This document shows, in pieces, positions 16,635 through 26,794 of a stretch of DNA of 64,000 nt. The stretch's first letter is position 1; each line of letters opens with the position of its first letter. The notes beneath the pieces are model-generated. The model had not been told where the DNA came from. It saw only the letters and a program-made list of their open reading frames with translations, and did not search any database. The DNA is from JAHFUI01 sp039931615. Lineage in GTDB: Bacteria > Acidobacteriota > Vicinamibacteria > Vicinamibacterales > CAVVIG01. The DNA is taken from NCBI GenBank assembly GCA_039931615.1, contig JBDTRR010000022.1:15733-79732 (forward strand), in the 5' to 3' direction. The position numbers were made by a program, and so were the translations under genes.

Positions 16635-17129
16635 TCAGAAGGTATCGCTGAACACCGGCAGCATCCTCCCGATGAACATGACGCCGCACCACAGGCAGAG
16701 CGAGGCGGCGGCGCAGACCCGGGCGGCGAACGGCACGTCCTGTCCCGCTTCCGTCCGATTGACCCGGCGATGGAGGCCGCTGCTGTAGTAGAGCAGCACG
16801 TTCAGGCCGGCCAGTACGATGCACGCCATCTTGAAGAAGAAAGGCCAGTTCATGTATTGATTGGGGAAGCCGGCATAGAAGCCGAGGCCGGTGATGGCGG
16901 TGATCGCGAAGCCGAGCAGGCCCCATCGGGCGAGCGCCCGCAGCGGCCCGATCGGAAGATCCCTGGCGACACCGAGCAGGCGGAGATTGAAGGCGAGGCA
17001 GCCGCCGACAAACAGCGCCATTCCGGCGAAATGCAGCACCTTGAACAGCGGCCACAGCCACGGCACGCCCCCGCTCATCGCCAGGCCGAACCACGTCTGG
17101 TGCAGCAGCTTCGAGTAGTACCAGACCAT
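16635..17129 (-). CDS. four-helix integral membrane protein (paralogue of the gene at 16116)
   Basis: A 164-residue membrane protein with four or five hydrophobic segments. It shares the His-containing helix FKVLHFAGMALFVGG and the loop LRLLGVARDLPIGPL with its convergent neighbour, then continues with a Phe- and Tyr-rich stretch (GFPNQYMNWPFFFK). Its N-terminus carries about 25 extra residues (MVWYYSKLLHQTWFG). The function is unknown; a heme-binding or transport role tied to the nearby redox enzymes is possible. ATG at 17129 is followed by a sensible N-terminus. Its stop is about 42 bases from the stop of the neighbour, with a palindromic repeat between them. Confidence 0.82.
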   Translation of the reverse strand: MVWYYSKLLHQTWFGLAMSGGVPWLWPLFKVLHFAGMALFVGGCLAFNLRLLGVARDLPIGPLRALARWGLLGFAITAITGLGFYAGFPNQYMNWPFFFKMACIVLAGLNVLLYYSSGLHRRVNRTEAGQDVPFAARVCAAASLCLWCGVMFIGRMLPVFSDTF

Positions 17130-17186
17130 GCCGCGCCTCCGGCGCGAAGTATAGCACCGGCATTTCGTCGGGGCGGAGGCTGGTCA

Positions 17187-17230
17187 GCCGGATTGATCCG
17201 TCGTCCGACTGAAGTCGGACCCCACGTACG
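17187..17230. repeat. palindromic CGTACGTGG-type repeat, partial
   Basis: GTCCGACT at 17203 pairs with AGTCGGAC at 17213 and is followed by CCCACGTACG. It is one half of the composite element seen complete at 23605. Confidence 0.8.
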
Positions 17231-17242
17231 ATTCGGTCCGAG

Positions 17243-17418
17243 TCGGAGCCTCGCGAGACGCCTTGAAGGCCGGGATCCATCCGAACGAATCAGGTTTTCT
17301 CGGCCGGCCTTCGAGACGTCTCGCCCCGCCGGAGGCGGGGCAAGCAACACTGCTTCTAGCGAGGCGGAGCCAACACCCGCCTTGCATTTCTCGGCGGTCT
17401 GAGGCGGAGCCTCGCTAG
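17243..17418. repeat. repeat-rich intergenic stretch with CTAGCGAGGC inverted pair
   Basis: The 380-base gap upstream of tsaC has no convincing gene. CTAGCGAGGC at 17356 is inverted at 17409 (GCCTCGCTAG), GAGGCGGAGC is directly repeated at 17361 and 17401, and a related CGGAGCCTCGCGAGACG lies near 17244. A third pair, GCCTTGAAGGCCGG near 17261 and CGGCCTTCGAGACGTC near 17304, adds further symmetry. The interval looks like a mosaic of short palindromic elements. Confidence 0.6.
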
Positions 17419-17512
17419 ATTTCCCCCACCGCGATCACCGCACGGCACACAATGGATCGTGCGCCCGTCTTCCCTCTCCTGCGGCTCCCTGGTGGTGACC
17501 TGGTGATGCATC

Positions 17513-18151
17513 GTGCACCGGATTGTCGTTGACGCCGCCGGCTGCAGAGACGATGTGCTCGACGAAGCCGTCCGGGCGATCGGCGGGGGCGGCGTGATTG
17601 CGCTGCCGACCGACACGCTCTACGGGCTGGCCGCCGATCCATTCCGCGCTGATGCCGTCGCGCGCGTGTTCGCCGCCAAGGGCCGCGCCGATGGACAGGC
17701 GTTGCCGTTGATTGCCGCCGATGCCGCGCAGGTCACGGCGCGGTTGGGGGTGATGCCGGAGCTGGCGCGCCGGCTGGCGGCGCGGTTCTGGCCCGGCCCG
17801 CTGACGCTGCTGCTCGCGGCGCCCGCGGCGCTGGCGCCTGCCGTCAGCGGCGGCACGGGAACGGTCGGCGTCCGTATACCGTTCCACCCGGTCGCCCGTG
17901 CGCTGTGCCGCGTCTGCGGAACACCGCTGACCGCGACCAGCGCCAACCTCAGCGGCAAGGCCCCCTCGGCGGATCCCGACGAGGTCGCACGCAGCCTGGG
18001 AGATCGGATCGACCTGCTGGTCGATGCGGGGATGACGCCTGGCGGTCCGGCGTCAACGATTGTCGATGCGACGGCCGACGAGCCGCGCCTGGTACGGGAG
18101 GGTGCGATCGCCTGGGAAGAGATTCGACTCTACCTGAGAGTGACGCTGTGA
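17513..18151 (+). CDS. tsaC: threonylcarbamoyl-AMP synthase (TsaC/YrdC family)
   Basis: A 212-residue YrdC/Sua5-family enzyme that makes threonylcarbamoyl-AMP from threonine, bicarbonate and ATP for the t6A modification of ANN-decoding tRNAs. Recognisable segments are GGGGVIALPTDTLYGLAADP near the N-terminus, KGRADGQALPL, FWPGPLTLLL, and TSANLSGKAPS in the nucleotide-binding cleft. It is the short TsaC form, without the extra Sua5 C-terminal domain. The start is GTG at 17513; an ATG seven bases upstream is in another frame. It is followed 16 bases later by hflX. The protein is cytoplasmic. Confidence 0.92.
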   Translation: MHRIVVDAAGCRDDVLDEAVRAIGGGGVIALPTDTLYGLAADPFRADAVARVFAAKGRADGQALPLIAADAAQVTARLGVMPELARRLAARFWPGPLTLLLAAPAALAPAVSGGTGTVGVRIPFHPVARALCRVCGTPLTATSANLSGKAPSADPDEVARSLGDRIDLLVDAGMTPGGPASTIVDATADEPRLVREGAIAWEEIRLYLRVTL

Positions 18152-18167
18152 AACCGTCAAATCCAAT

Positions 18168-19433
18168 ATGACCAAACGGCAGGGACCACGGCAGGAACGG
18201 GCGGCGCTGGTCGGGCTGATTGCCGGCCGGGCACGGCGGCTGGACGCCGAGCGGTCGCTCGAAGAGCTGGCCGGCCTGGCCGGGGCGGCCGGCGCCGCGG
18301 TCGTGCTTCGCGTGCTGCAGGAGCGTCCGAAGCCGGACTCGTCGACGTTTCTCGGCAGCGGCAAGATCGTCAGCCTGGCGGCGGCCTGCGACGAAACGGA
18401 CGCCGACGTCGTCATCTTCGACGACGAGCTGACGCCGGCGCAGCTGCGTCACATCGAGGCGGTGGTGCAGCGCAAGATCATCGATCGCACGCAGCTGATC
18501 CTCGATATCTTCGCCAGACGGGCCCGCACCAGGGAAGGGAAGCTGCAGGTGGAGCTGGCCCAGTTGAAATACCTGCTGCCACGCCTGGCCGGCGCGAGTA
18601 CGGCGCTGTCGAGGCTGGGCGGCGGCATCGGGACCAGGGGACCGGGCGAAACCAAGCTCGAAACCGACCGCCGGCGGATCCGGACGCGCATTCACGCGGT
18701 CAGTGAGGACATCGAACAGGTCCGGCAGCGACGGACGCAGCTGCGCGAGCGCCGCCACAAGACATCAGTGCCGACCGTGGCGCTGGTCGGCTACACGAAC
18801 GCCGGCAAGACCACGCTGTTCAACGCGCTGACCCGTGCTGACGGCGCGGCCTCCGATGCGTTGTTCGTCACGCTCGATCCATTGGTGCGCAAGGTCAGGC
18901 TGCCGGATAACCGCGAGCTGCTGGTGTCGGACACCGTCGGCTTCATCGACCGGCTGCCGCACGCGCTGGTGGCGGCATTCCGGGCCACCCTCGAGGAGGT
19001 CGCGGATGCCGACCTGGTGCTGCACGTGATCGATGCGGCGGCCACGGATCGCGACCGCCGCGACCGTGCGGTTCACCAGGTGCTGGAGGAGGTCGGCGCC
19101 ACCGACGTCCCGATCCTCGAGGTCTACAACAAATGCGACGCCATTACTTCCGACGAGCGGCGGCGGCTCCAGGATCAGGATCCGGCCGCGGTGTGTATCT
19201 CGGCGTTGCAGCGCGAGGGAGTCGGCGATCTGGTCGACACGCTGGCGTCGCGCCTGGCGCTCGACGTCCAGCGGATCACGCTGACCTTCGATCCCGACGA
19301 GCCGGCCGACCGCGATCGAATCGCCCGGGTCTACCGGCATGGCCGTGTGCTCGAACATGAGACGCGGGACGGCCGTATCTCGATCGTCGCCGACGTCCCG
19401 CGGCGGCTCGTCAGCCGGCTCGAATCGCGGTAA
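18168..19433 (+). CDS. hflX: GTPase HflX
   Basis: A 421-residue HflX GTPase that binds the 50S ribosome and helps split or rescue stalled ribosomes under stress. The N-terminal domain has the family hallmark GGGIGTRGPGETKLETDRRR, followed by a helical linker. The G domain begins with GYTNAGKTTLFN (G1), has DTVGFIDRLPH (G3) and NKCD (G4). The length matches typical HflX. The ATG at 18168 lies 16 bases after the tsaC stop, so the two are probably co-transcribed. Confidence 0.95.
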   Translation: MTKRQGPRQERAALVGLIAGRARRLDAERSLEELAGLAGAAGAAVVLRVLQERPKPDSSTFLGSGKIVSLAAACDETDADVVIFDDELTPAQLRHIEAVVQRKIIDRTQLILDIFARRARTREGKLQVELAQLKYLLPRLAGASTALSRLGGGIGTRGPGETKLETDRRRIRTRIHAVSEDIEQVRQRRTQLRERRHKTSVPTVALVGYTNAGKTTLFNALTRADGAASDALFVTLDPLVRKVRLPDNRELLVSDTVGFIDRLPHALVAAFRATLEEVADADLVLHVIDAAATDRDRRDRAVHQVLEEVGATDVPILEVYNKCDAITSDERRRLQDQDPAAVCISALQREGVGDLVDTLASRLALDVQRITLTFDPDEPADRDRIARVYRHGRVLEHETRDGRISIVADVPRRLVSRLESR

Positions 19434-19437
19434 CATT
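19409..19437 (+). promoter_or_regulatory. candidate promoter for the TPR/SLH lipoprotein gene, leaderless type
   Basis: TCGTCA (19409-19414) and TAACAT (19432-19437) are separated by 17 bases, and the ATG starts only six bases after the -10 hexamer. Transcription would begin at or next to the start codon. The -35 lies inside the end of hflX. Confidence 0.45.
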
Positions 19438-19443
19438 TTCGCC

Positions 19444-20820
19444 ATGCGCAGACTCGCCTGCCTCGTCCTGCTCGCGACGGTCGCCGCCTGTGCGCGGACG
19501 CCCGCGCCGGTCGTCGCTCCGGTGGTCTCGACGCCGAGATTTCCCGATTTCATGGCCCCGGTCGTGCCGGCCGATTTCGGCGGCACGGCGGCGGCCAGTG
19601 CGCAGGACCTCGGCTGGCGGCTGCTGCAGGCCGGTGAGTTGAAAGGCGCGGAGCGCGAGTTCAACGCCGCGTTGAAGACCGCGCCGGCATTCTATCCGGC
19701 CGCGGCGGCGCTCGGCTGGCTGGAGATGGCGCGCAAGGACATGAAGGCGGCGCTGCCGCACTTCGATCGGGCGCTCGAGCGTCAGCCGGCGGATCTGTCG
19801 TCGCTGGTCGGACGCGGACAGGCGCTGCTGGCGCTCAATCGGGAGGCCGACGCCTTGACGGCCTTCCAGGCGGCATTGGCCGTCGATCCGTCGCTGCCGG
19901 ATCTGGCCGGGCGCGTCGCCGTGCTCCAGTTTCGCGGTCAGCAGGACAATCTGAACCGGGCCCGGGAGGCAGTGCGCGCGGGCCGTGCCGACGACGCGGT
20001 GGCGCTCTACAACCGGGCAATTGCCAGCTCGCCGGACAGTTCGTTCCTCTATCGCGAGCTCGCCGCCGTCGAACGCCTGCAGGGGCCGACCGACGCCGCG
20101 CTGGAGCACCTGCGGAAGGCAGTGTCCCTCGAGCCGGGCGACGCCAGGTCGCTGGCCCAGATCGGCGATATTCTCGATGCCCGCGGCGATGTCGAGGGTG
20201 CGATCAAGGCCTACCAGGATTCGCTGGCGATCGAGCCGAACGACGACCTGCGGATCAGGATGGAGAGCGCGCGTGCCCGCGTCGATCTGGCGCGGCTGCC
20301 CGTGGAATATCACGCCATCGAGCGCGCCGCGCCAATCACCCGCGGCGATCTGGCGGCGCTGATCGGCGTCCGCCTGGCGCCGCTGCTGCTGAGCAGCCGA
20401 TCGAACGCGGCGGTCGTCATCACCGATCTCCGCAACCATTGGGCCGCGCCCTGGATCATGAGCGTCGCCCGCGCCGGCGTGATCGAGCCGTTCGCCAACC
20501 ACACCTTTCAGCCGGCGGCCCCGGTCCGCCGCAGCGATCTTGCCCAGGTCGTCAGCCGCCTGCTCGGCAAGGCCGCCGAGTCGGCGCCCGGCCGGGCCAA
20601 TCCGTGGCAGGCGTCGCGAATGAAGTTCTCGGACATCGCCGCCGGCCATCTCGCCTATCCGGCCGCGTCGGCGGCGGTGGCATCGGGCGTGCTGACGGTC
20701 GGGGCGAACAACAGCTTTCAACCGACCCGCACGGTCACCGGTCAAGAGGCGATCGAGGCGATCGGACGGATCGAGGCGCTGACGCCCGCGGCGAAGCCAC
20801 CGGCAAAGAGCGGGCGATGA
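19444..20820 (+). CDS. TPR-repeat lipoprotein with C-terminal SLH-like domains
   Basis: A 458-residue protein. The N-terminus is a lipoprotein signal (LLATVAAC, lipidated cysteine at about residue 16). Residues 50-290 are a run of tetratricopeptide repeats (for example AAAALGWLEMARKDMKAALP and DDAVALYNRAIASSPDSSF). The last 150 residues hold two S-layer-homology-like motifs, NHWAAPWIMSVARAGVIEPF and FSDIAAGHLAYPAASAAVAS. TPR domains bind proteins and SLH domains bind cell-wall polymers or form cell-surface contacts, so an envelope scaffold is likely. ATG at 19444 is chosen because it opens directly into the lipoprotein signal. It overlaps the next gene by four bases. Confidence 0.87.
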   Translation: MRRLACLVLLATVAACARTPAPVVAPVVSTPRFPDFMAPVVPADFGGTAAASAQDLGWRLLQAGELKGAEREFNAALKTAPAFYPAAAALGWLEMARKDMKAALPHFDRALERQPADLSSLVGRGQALLALNREADALTAFQAALAVDPSLPDLAGRVAVLQFRGQQDNLNRAREAVRAGRADDAVALYNRAIASSPDSSFLYRELAAVERLQGPTDAALEHLRKAVSLEPGDARSLAQIGDILDARGDVEGAIKAYQDSLAIEPNDDLRIRMESARARVDLARLPVEYHAIERAAPITRGDLAALIGVRLAPLLLSSRSNAAVVITDLRNHWAAPWIMSVARAGVIEPFANHTFQPAAPVRRSDLAQVVSRLLGKAAESAPGRANPWQASRMKFSDIAAGHLAYPAASAAVASGVLTVGANNSFQPTRTVTGQEAIEAIGRIEALTPAAKPPAKSGR

Positions 20821-21383
20821 CGGCGCTGACGCCAGCCAACCAGCTGACGCTGCTGCGGATGCTGCTGATTCCGGCCTTCGTCATCCTGGTCCTGTACGGG
20901 CATCTGGGGTGGGCGCTGATCGTGTTCGCCACGGCCGGAATCACCGACGGGCTCGACGGGCTGATCGCGCGCTGGTCGGGCCAGAAGACGCAGCTCGGTG
21001 CCTGGCTCGATCCGATGGCGGACAAGCTGCTGCTGATGACCACCTTCATCCTGCTGACGCTGCCCGGCCTCGATCTGAGCAACCGGCTGCCGCTCTGGCT
21101 GACCGTGCTGATCATCACGCGCGACGTCGGCATCGTGCTGACGGTGACGATCGTCAACCTGGCGATCGGCCCGCGGACATTCCAGCCCTCGATCTTCGGC
21201 AAGATCGCCACCGCCACCTACATCGTCACCGCGGTCGTCGCGATGCTGTTCAACTATCTGCGGACGCACTCGATCCTGTTCGATGTCATGGTCTACGCCG
21301 CGCTGGCAATCACGCTGATCTCGGGGTTTCACTACGTCTGGCATGCGGCGCGGATCATCGACGACTCGAGGGCGAACGCATGA
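20817..21383 (+). CDS. CDP-alcohol phosphatidyltransferase (PgsA-like)
   Basis: A 188-residue membrane enzyme of the CDP-alcohol phosphatidyltransferase family. The signature D-x2-DG-x2-AR-x8-G-x3-D-x3-D is present: TDGLDGLIARWSGQ, then GAWLDPMADK. Five or six hydrophobic segments are visible. The most similar known role is phosphatidylglycerophosphate synthase in phospholipid synthesis (PgsA), but the family also includes cardiolipin and phosphatidylinositol-type enzymes, so no symbol is given. It overlaps the TPR gene and the following cyclophilin gene by four bases each (ATGA), which indicates a tightly coupled operon. Confidence 0.88.
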   Translation: MTALTPANQLTLLRMLLIPAFVILVLYGHLGWALIVFATAGITDGLDGLIARWSGQKTQLGAWLDPMADKLLLMTTFILLTLPGLDLSNRLPLWLTVLIITRDVGIVLTVTIVNLAIGPRTFQPSIFGKIATATYIVTAVVAMLFNYLRTHSILFDVMVYAALAITLISGFHYVWHAARIIDDSRANA

Positions 21384-22471
21384 GACAGGGTGCCTGGCTG
21401 TTGATGCTGTGCTGCACCGTGACCGTCGTGGCGGGGACTGCGATTCGGGCCCAGGCGCCGCCGCGGCAGGCGGTCATCGAGACCTCCGACGGCACGTTCG
21501 TCATCGACCTGACGCCAGACACCGCACCGAATCAGACCGCCTACTTCATCAAGCAGGCGCAGGACGGCGCCTACGACGGCACGACGTTTCACCGGATGGT
21601 CAAGTACGGGATGGTGCAGGGCGGCGATCCGCTCACCAGGGACCCGGCCAAACGAGCGCTCTACGGCACCGGCGGCTTGAACGTGATCAAAGCCGAGGCG
21701 CGCGCCGCGAAGATGACCAGGGGATCGGTCGCCGCGGTGATGATTCCGGGCCGGCCCGACAGCGCCGGCGCCCAGTTCTTCATCGTCGTCGTCGATCAGC
21801 CCGCGCTCGACGGTCAGTACACCGTATTCGGCCGGGTGTCGGACGGCATGGAGGTCGTGCAGAAAATCTCGGAGACGGCCGTCGACAATACAGGGGTGGC
21901 GACCGCGCGGGTCGAGATCCGGCACGTGACGATTCGAGACACGCCGCCACCGGCGCCGGAGCCGTTCTCGACCGAGACCATCGCTGAGTTGGGAGCCTAC
22001 CGGGCGGTACTGGAAACCAGCGCTGGACCGATCACCATTGAGGTCGTCCCGGACAAGGCACCGGCCCACGTCCGCCAGTTCCTGCGGCTCGCGCAGGCGG
22101 GCGTCTACGACGGGATGGCGTTTCATCGCGTCGCGCCCGGCTTTGTCATTCAGACCGGCGCGCTGTCGAGCCGCGCGGCGCCGCTGACCGAGAAACAGCA
22201 GCGGCTGGTGCAGACGCTGCAGCCGGAATTCAACGAGACCAAGCACGTCAAGGGCATCGTCTCGATGGCACGCGGCGACGATCCCGCCAGCGCGACGACG
22301 TCGTTCTTCATCTGTACCGGGCCGTCCACCGCCCTCGATGGCCAGTACACGGCTTTTGGCCGCGTCGTCGACGGCCTGGCCGCGGTGGAGGCGATCGAGG
22401 CGGCGCCGCGCAACGGCGAGACGCCGCTGGCGAGAATCGAATTGAAGACGGTGCGGGTCGAGCGGCGCTAG
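21380..22471 (+). CDS. exported protein with two tandem cyclophilin-type prolyl isomerase domains
   Basis: A 363-residue protein with a signal peptide (ending AIRAQA) and two complete cyclophilin domains: about residues 30-185 and 205-363. Each shows an FHRM or FHRV motif, a Q-F-F-I or S-F-F-I core strand and an LDGQYTxFGRV ending. Cyclophilins catalyse proline cis-trans isomerisation during folding; an exported copy would act on periplasmic or outer-membrane proteins. A two-domain fusion is less common than single-domain PpiA. Tight ATGA overlap with the phosphatidyltransferase gene puts it in an envelope operon with the TPR lipoprotein. Confidence 0.92.
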   Translation: MRQGAWLLMLCCTVTVVAGTAIRAQAPPRQAVIETSDGTFVIDLTPDTAPNQTAYFIKQAQDGAYDGTTFHRMVKYGMVQGGDPLTRDPAKRALYGTGGLNVIKAEARAAKMTRGSVAAVMIPGRPDSAGAQFFIVVVDQPALDGQYTVFGRVSDGMEVVQKISETAVDNTGVATARVEIRHVTIRDTPPPAPEPFSTETIAELGAYRAVLETSAGPITIEVVPDKAPAHVRQFLRLAQAGVYDGMAFHRVAPGFVIQTGALSSRAAPLTEKQQRLVQTLQPEFNETKHVKGIVSMARGDDPASATTSFFICTGPSTALDGQYTAFGRVVDGLAAVEAIEAAPRNGETPLARIELKTVRVERR

Positions 22472-22491
22472 TGTGGCGGGGCCTCGTTATA

Positions 22492-22737
22492 TCAAGAGCC
22501 GCTGCTGTTGACCTTCAGCAGGCTGATCCGGACCGCGACGCCGACGAGATATTCGACCTGGATCCGATCGCCAGGCGCGATGTGGCGATCGACCACCGCT
22601 TCGGGTCCGACCCGGGCGACGTGGACCTGGCCGTCGGCATCGTCGACGTCGGTGAAATGGACATCCCAGGACACCTGGCCGTGAATACTGATTGGTTGGA
22701 TCCGTTTGAGAATCGCGTCGCGGGTGCCCTTGAGCAT
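22492..22737 (-). CDS. small conserved-looking protein of unknown function
   Basis: An 81-residue protein beginning MLKGTRDAILKR and containing HGQVSWDVHFTD, HIAPGDRIQVEYLVG and a final VRISLLKVNSS. The strand pattern and the GDRIxVEYLVG segment resemble a small OB-fold or beta-barrel, but I do not recognise the family. It is convergent with the cyclophilin gene and lies 44 bases downstream of the methyltransferase gene on the same strand, so it could be its operon partner. Confidence 0.55.
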   Translation of the reverse strand: MLKGTRDAILKRIQPISIHGQVSWDVHFTDVDDADGQVHVARVGPEAVVDRHIAPGDRIQVEYLVGVAVRISLLKVNSSGS

Positions 22738-22781
22738 CTGGCCATTACGATACCATCACCGCAATACTGGCGCGTCCGCCT

Positions 22782-23561
22782 TCACGCCGCGAGCCGGGCG
22801 CAACACATGATTCGTGTGAACGGGAAGAAGAACGGACGTTCCTCCGGCAGCCGCGCCAGGACGCGCTGGCGATAGACCTCCAGGAGCTCGGCAAATTGAT
22901 CGGGGGCGAGGTGCTTTTCGTACTCGGTCAGCAGCGTGCCCTTCATCCATTCGATGACGTCGTCGCGGTCAGCCAGCAGGTGCGGATAGATCACCAGCCG
23001 CACCCGCGGTTCCGGAAAGCCCAGTCGGAAGAGCAGCCGTGCGTACTCGTCGGGCGGCAGGACCGGCTGGGGACGGTGCCAACCGCCGAAGGCGGTGCGA
23101 AACGGCTCCGTCATCGTCAGCTGCTCCGCCACGATGTGGGAGGCATGGTCGTGCATGGCCGGGACCTGAAACGCCAGCTGGCCGCCCGGCCTCAGCGCGG
23201 CAGTCAGCCGGGCGAGAAGCCCCTCGTGATCGTCAACCCAATGCAGGGCGGCGTTCGAGAAGATCAGATCGTACTGGTCGGTCGCGGCAAACGACTCGAT
23301 CGTGCCGAGCTCGAAACGCAGACGTGAGTCTGGCGGGGCCGCCGTACGGGCCGCGTCGAGCATCCGAGCCGACCGATCGAGGCCGACCGTTTCTGCGGCA
23401 TCCAGGGTGTCGTGCAGGCGGCGTGTCAAGTGGCCCGCTCCGCAGCCGAGATCGAAGATCCGCATCGAGCGGACCGGTTCAATCAGCGCCAGCAGATCCG
23501 CGAACGGCTGCTCGCGCTCCCGCTTGAAGCGTTCGTACAGAGTCGGATTCCAGGTATCCAT
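22782..23561 (-). CDS. tam: trans-aconitate 2-methyltransferase-like SAM methyltransferase
   Basis: A 259-residue class I methyltransferase. The opening WNPTLYERFKREREQPFADLL is the usual start of Tam proteins. Motif I is IFDLGCGAGHLT, motif II includes VGLDRSARML, and FSNAALHWVDDHEGLL and LRPGGQLAFQVP follow. Tam methylates trans-aconitate, a by-product that inhibits the citric acid cycle, using S-adenosylmethionine. The length and the N-terminal motif support this over a generic ubiquinone-type methyltransferase. It lies between a small unknown gene and a palindromic repeat. Confidence 0.85.
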   Translation of the reverse strand: MDTWNPTLYERFKREREQPFADLLALIEPVRSMRIFDLGCGAGHLTRRLHDTLDAAETVGLDRSARMLDAARTAAPPDSRLRFELGTIESFAATDQYDLIFSNAALHWVDDHEGLLARLTAALRPGGQLAFQVPAMHDHASHIVAEQLTMTEPFRTAFGGWHRPQPVLPPDEYARLLFRLGFPEPRVRLVIYPHLLADRDDVIEWMKGTLLTEYEKHLAPDQFAELLEVYRQRVLARLPEERPFFFPFTRIMCCARLAA

Positions 23562-23604
23562 GTTCGACGATGCTCGCGTGCGCGTCGTGCGCGATCTGCG
23601 CTCT

Positions 23605-23668
23605 GTACGTGGGATCCGGCTTCAGCCGGATTGTTTCGTAGTCCGACCAAAGTCGGACGCCACGTACG
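23605..23668. repeat. complete composite palindromic repeat with CGTACGTGG ends
   Basis: Outer arms GTACGTGG (23605) and CCACGTAC (from 23660) are inverted. Inside are two hairpins, ATCCGGCT with AGCCGGAT, and GTCCGAC with GTCGGAC, joined by GTTTCGTA. This is the clearest full copy in the window; partial copies lie at 11849, 17187, 30093, 37770 and 47551. Confidence 0.85.
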
Positions 23669-23688
23669 ACTGTCTGAGGGCCGGACCC

Positions 23689-24771
<1,083 letters not shown>

Positions 24772-24783
24772 GGGCCCGGATGG

Positions 24784-24868
24784 CAATTTACAATTTACAA
24801 TTTACAATTGGGAAAGGGGTTCAACCCCCTCCCCCTTGTGAATTGCTAATTGTAAATTGTTAATTGTA
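24784..24868. repeat. AT-rich inverted repeat between dinB and ettA
   Basis: CAATTTACAA is repeated three times from 24784, and the complementary AATTGTAAATTG arm lies at about 24848-24860. The middle contains GGGGTTCAACCCC. The AT-rich arms stand out in this GC-rich window. A similar element lies at 60249. Confidence 0.75.
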
Positions 24869-24881
24869 GATTCCCCTGTCC

Positions 24882-26543
<1,662 letters not shown>

Positions 26544-26555
<12 letters not shown>

Positions 26556-26572
26556 CCCAGGCATGCTATTCT
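26544..26572 (+). promoter_or_regulatory. sigma70-type promoter for the putative small RNA
   Basis: CTGACT (26544-26549) and TATTCT (26567-26572) are separated by exactly 17 bases. They straddle the ettA stop codon. A transcript starting about seven bases further on would run to the hairpin at 26728. Confidence 0.5.
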
Positions 26573-26578
26573 GGTGGC

Positions 26579-26763
26579 ACCGTCGCACAGAAGCGGCGTC
26601 AAAAAAAGGCTGAGCGACCACGTCTCCGTATCGGGGGCACCCAAAACGGTCGCGGCCGGGAGGTGCAATCTATGGCACAACACTTCGGGAGCGGTCGCTA
26701 AGTCCCAGGACCCAACCCAAGGTTTGAACACGAGAGGCCGGCCACAGTGCCGGCCTCTCGTGT
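26579..26763 (+). ncRNA. putative structured small RNA of about 185 nt
   Basis: The interval has no convincing ORF but has a promoter at its left edge and a strong terminator-type hairpin at its right edge. Internal pairing is visible: CTGAGCGACC near 26610 pairs with GGTCGCTAAG near 26694 at nine of ten positions, the same GCGACC can alternatively pair with GGTCGC near 26650, and GTGC...GCAC forms a small inner hairpin around 26665-26680. The size is compatible with 6S RNA, but I do not see a diagnostic 6S, SRP, tmRNA or RNase P motif. Family unassigned. Confidence 0.45.
26728..26763 (+). terminator. strong 15-bp perfect hairpin, likely terminator
   Basis: ACACGAGAGGCCGGC (26728-26742) pairs perfectly with GCCGGCCTCTCGTGT (26749-26763) around a six-base loop. 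It lacks a long T tract (GTACGGCTGAGTTGTCTT follows), so it may act in both directions for the RNA and for the convergent gene. Confidence 0.7.
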
Positions 26764-26794
26764 GTACGGCTGAGTTGTCTTAGTGTCCCGAACA

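Noticed and set aside
26579..26763. identification as 6S or SRP RNA
   Set aside because: The size fits 6S, but I could not find diagnostic sequence of either family, so no name is given.
26574..26783. 69-residue ORF over the putative small RNA
   Set aside because: It has no protein-like pattern and spans the hairpin at 26728; a noncoding RNA explains the interval better.
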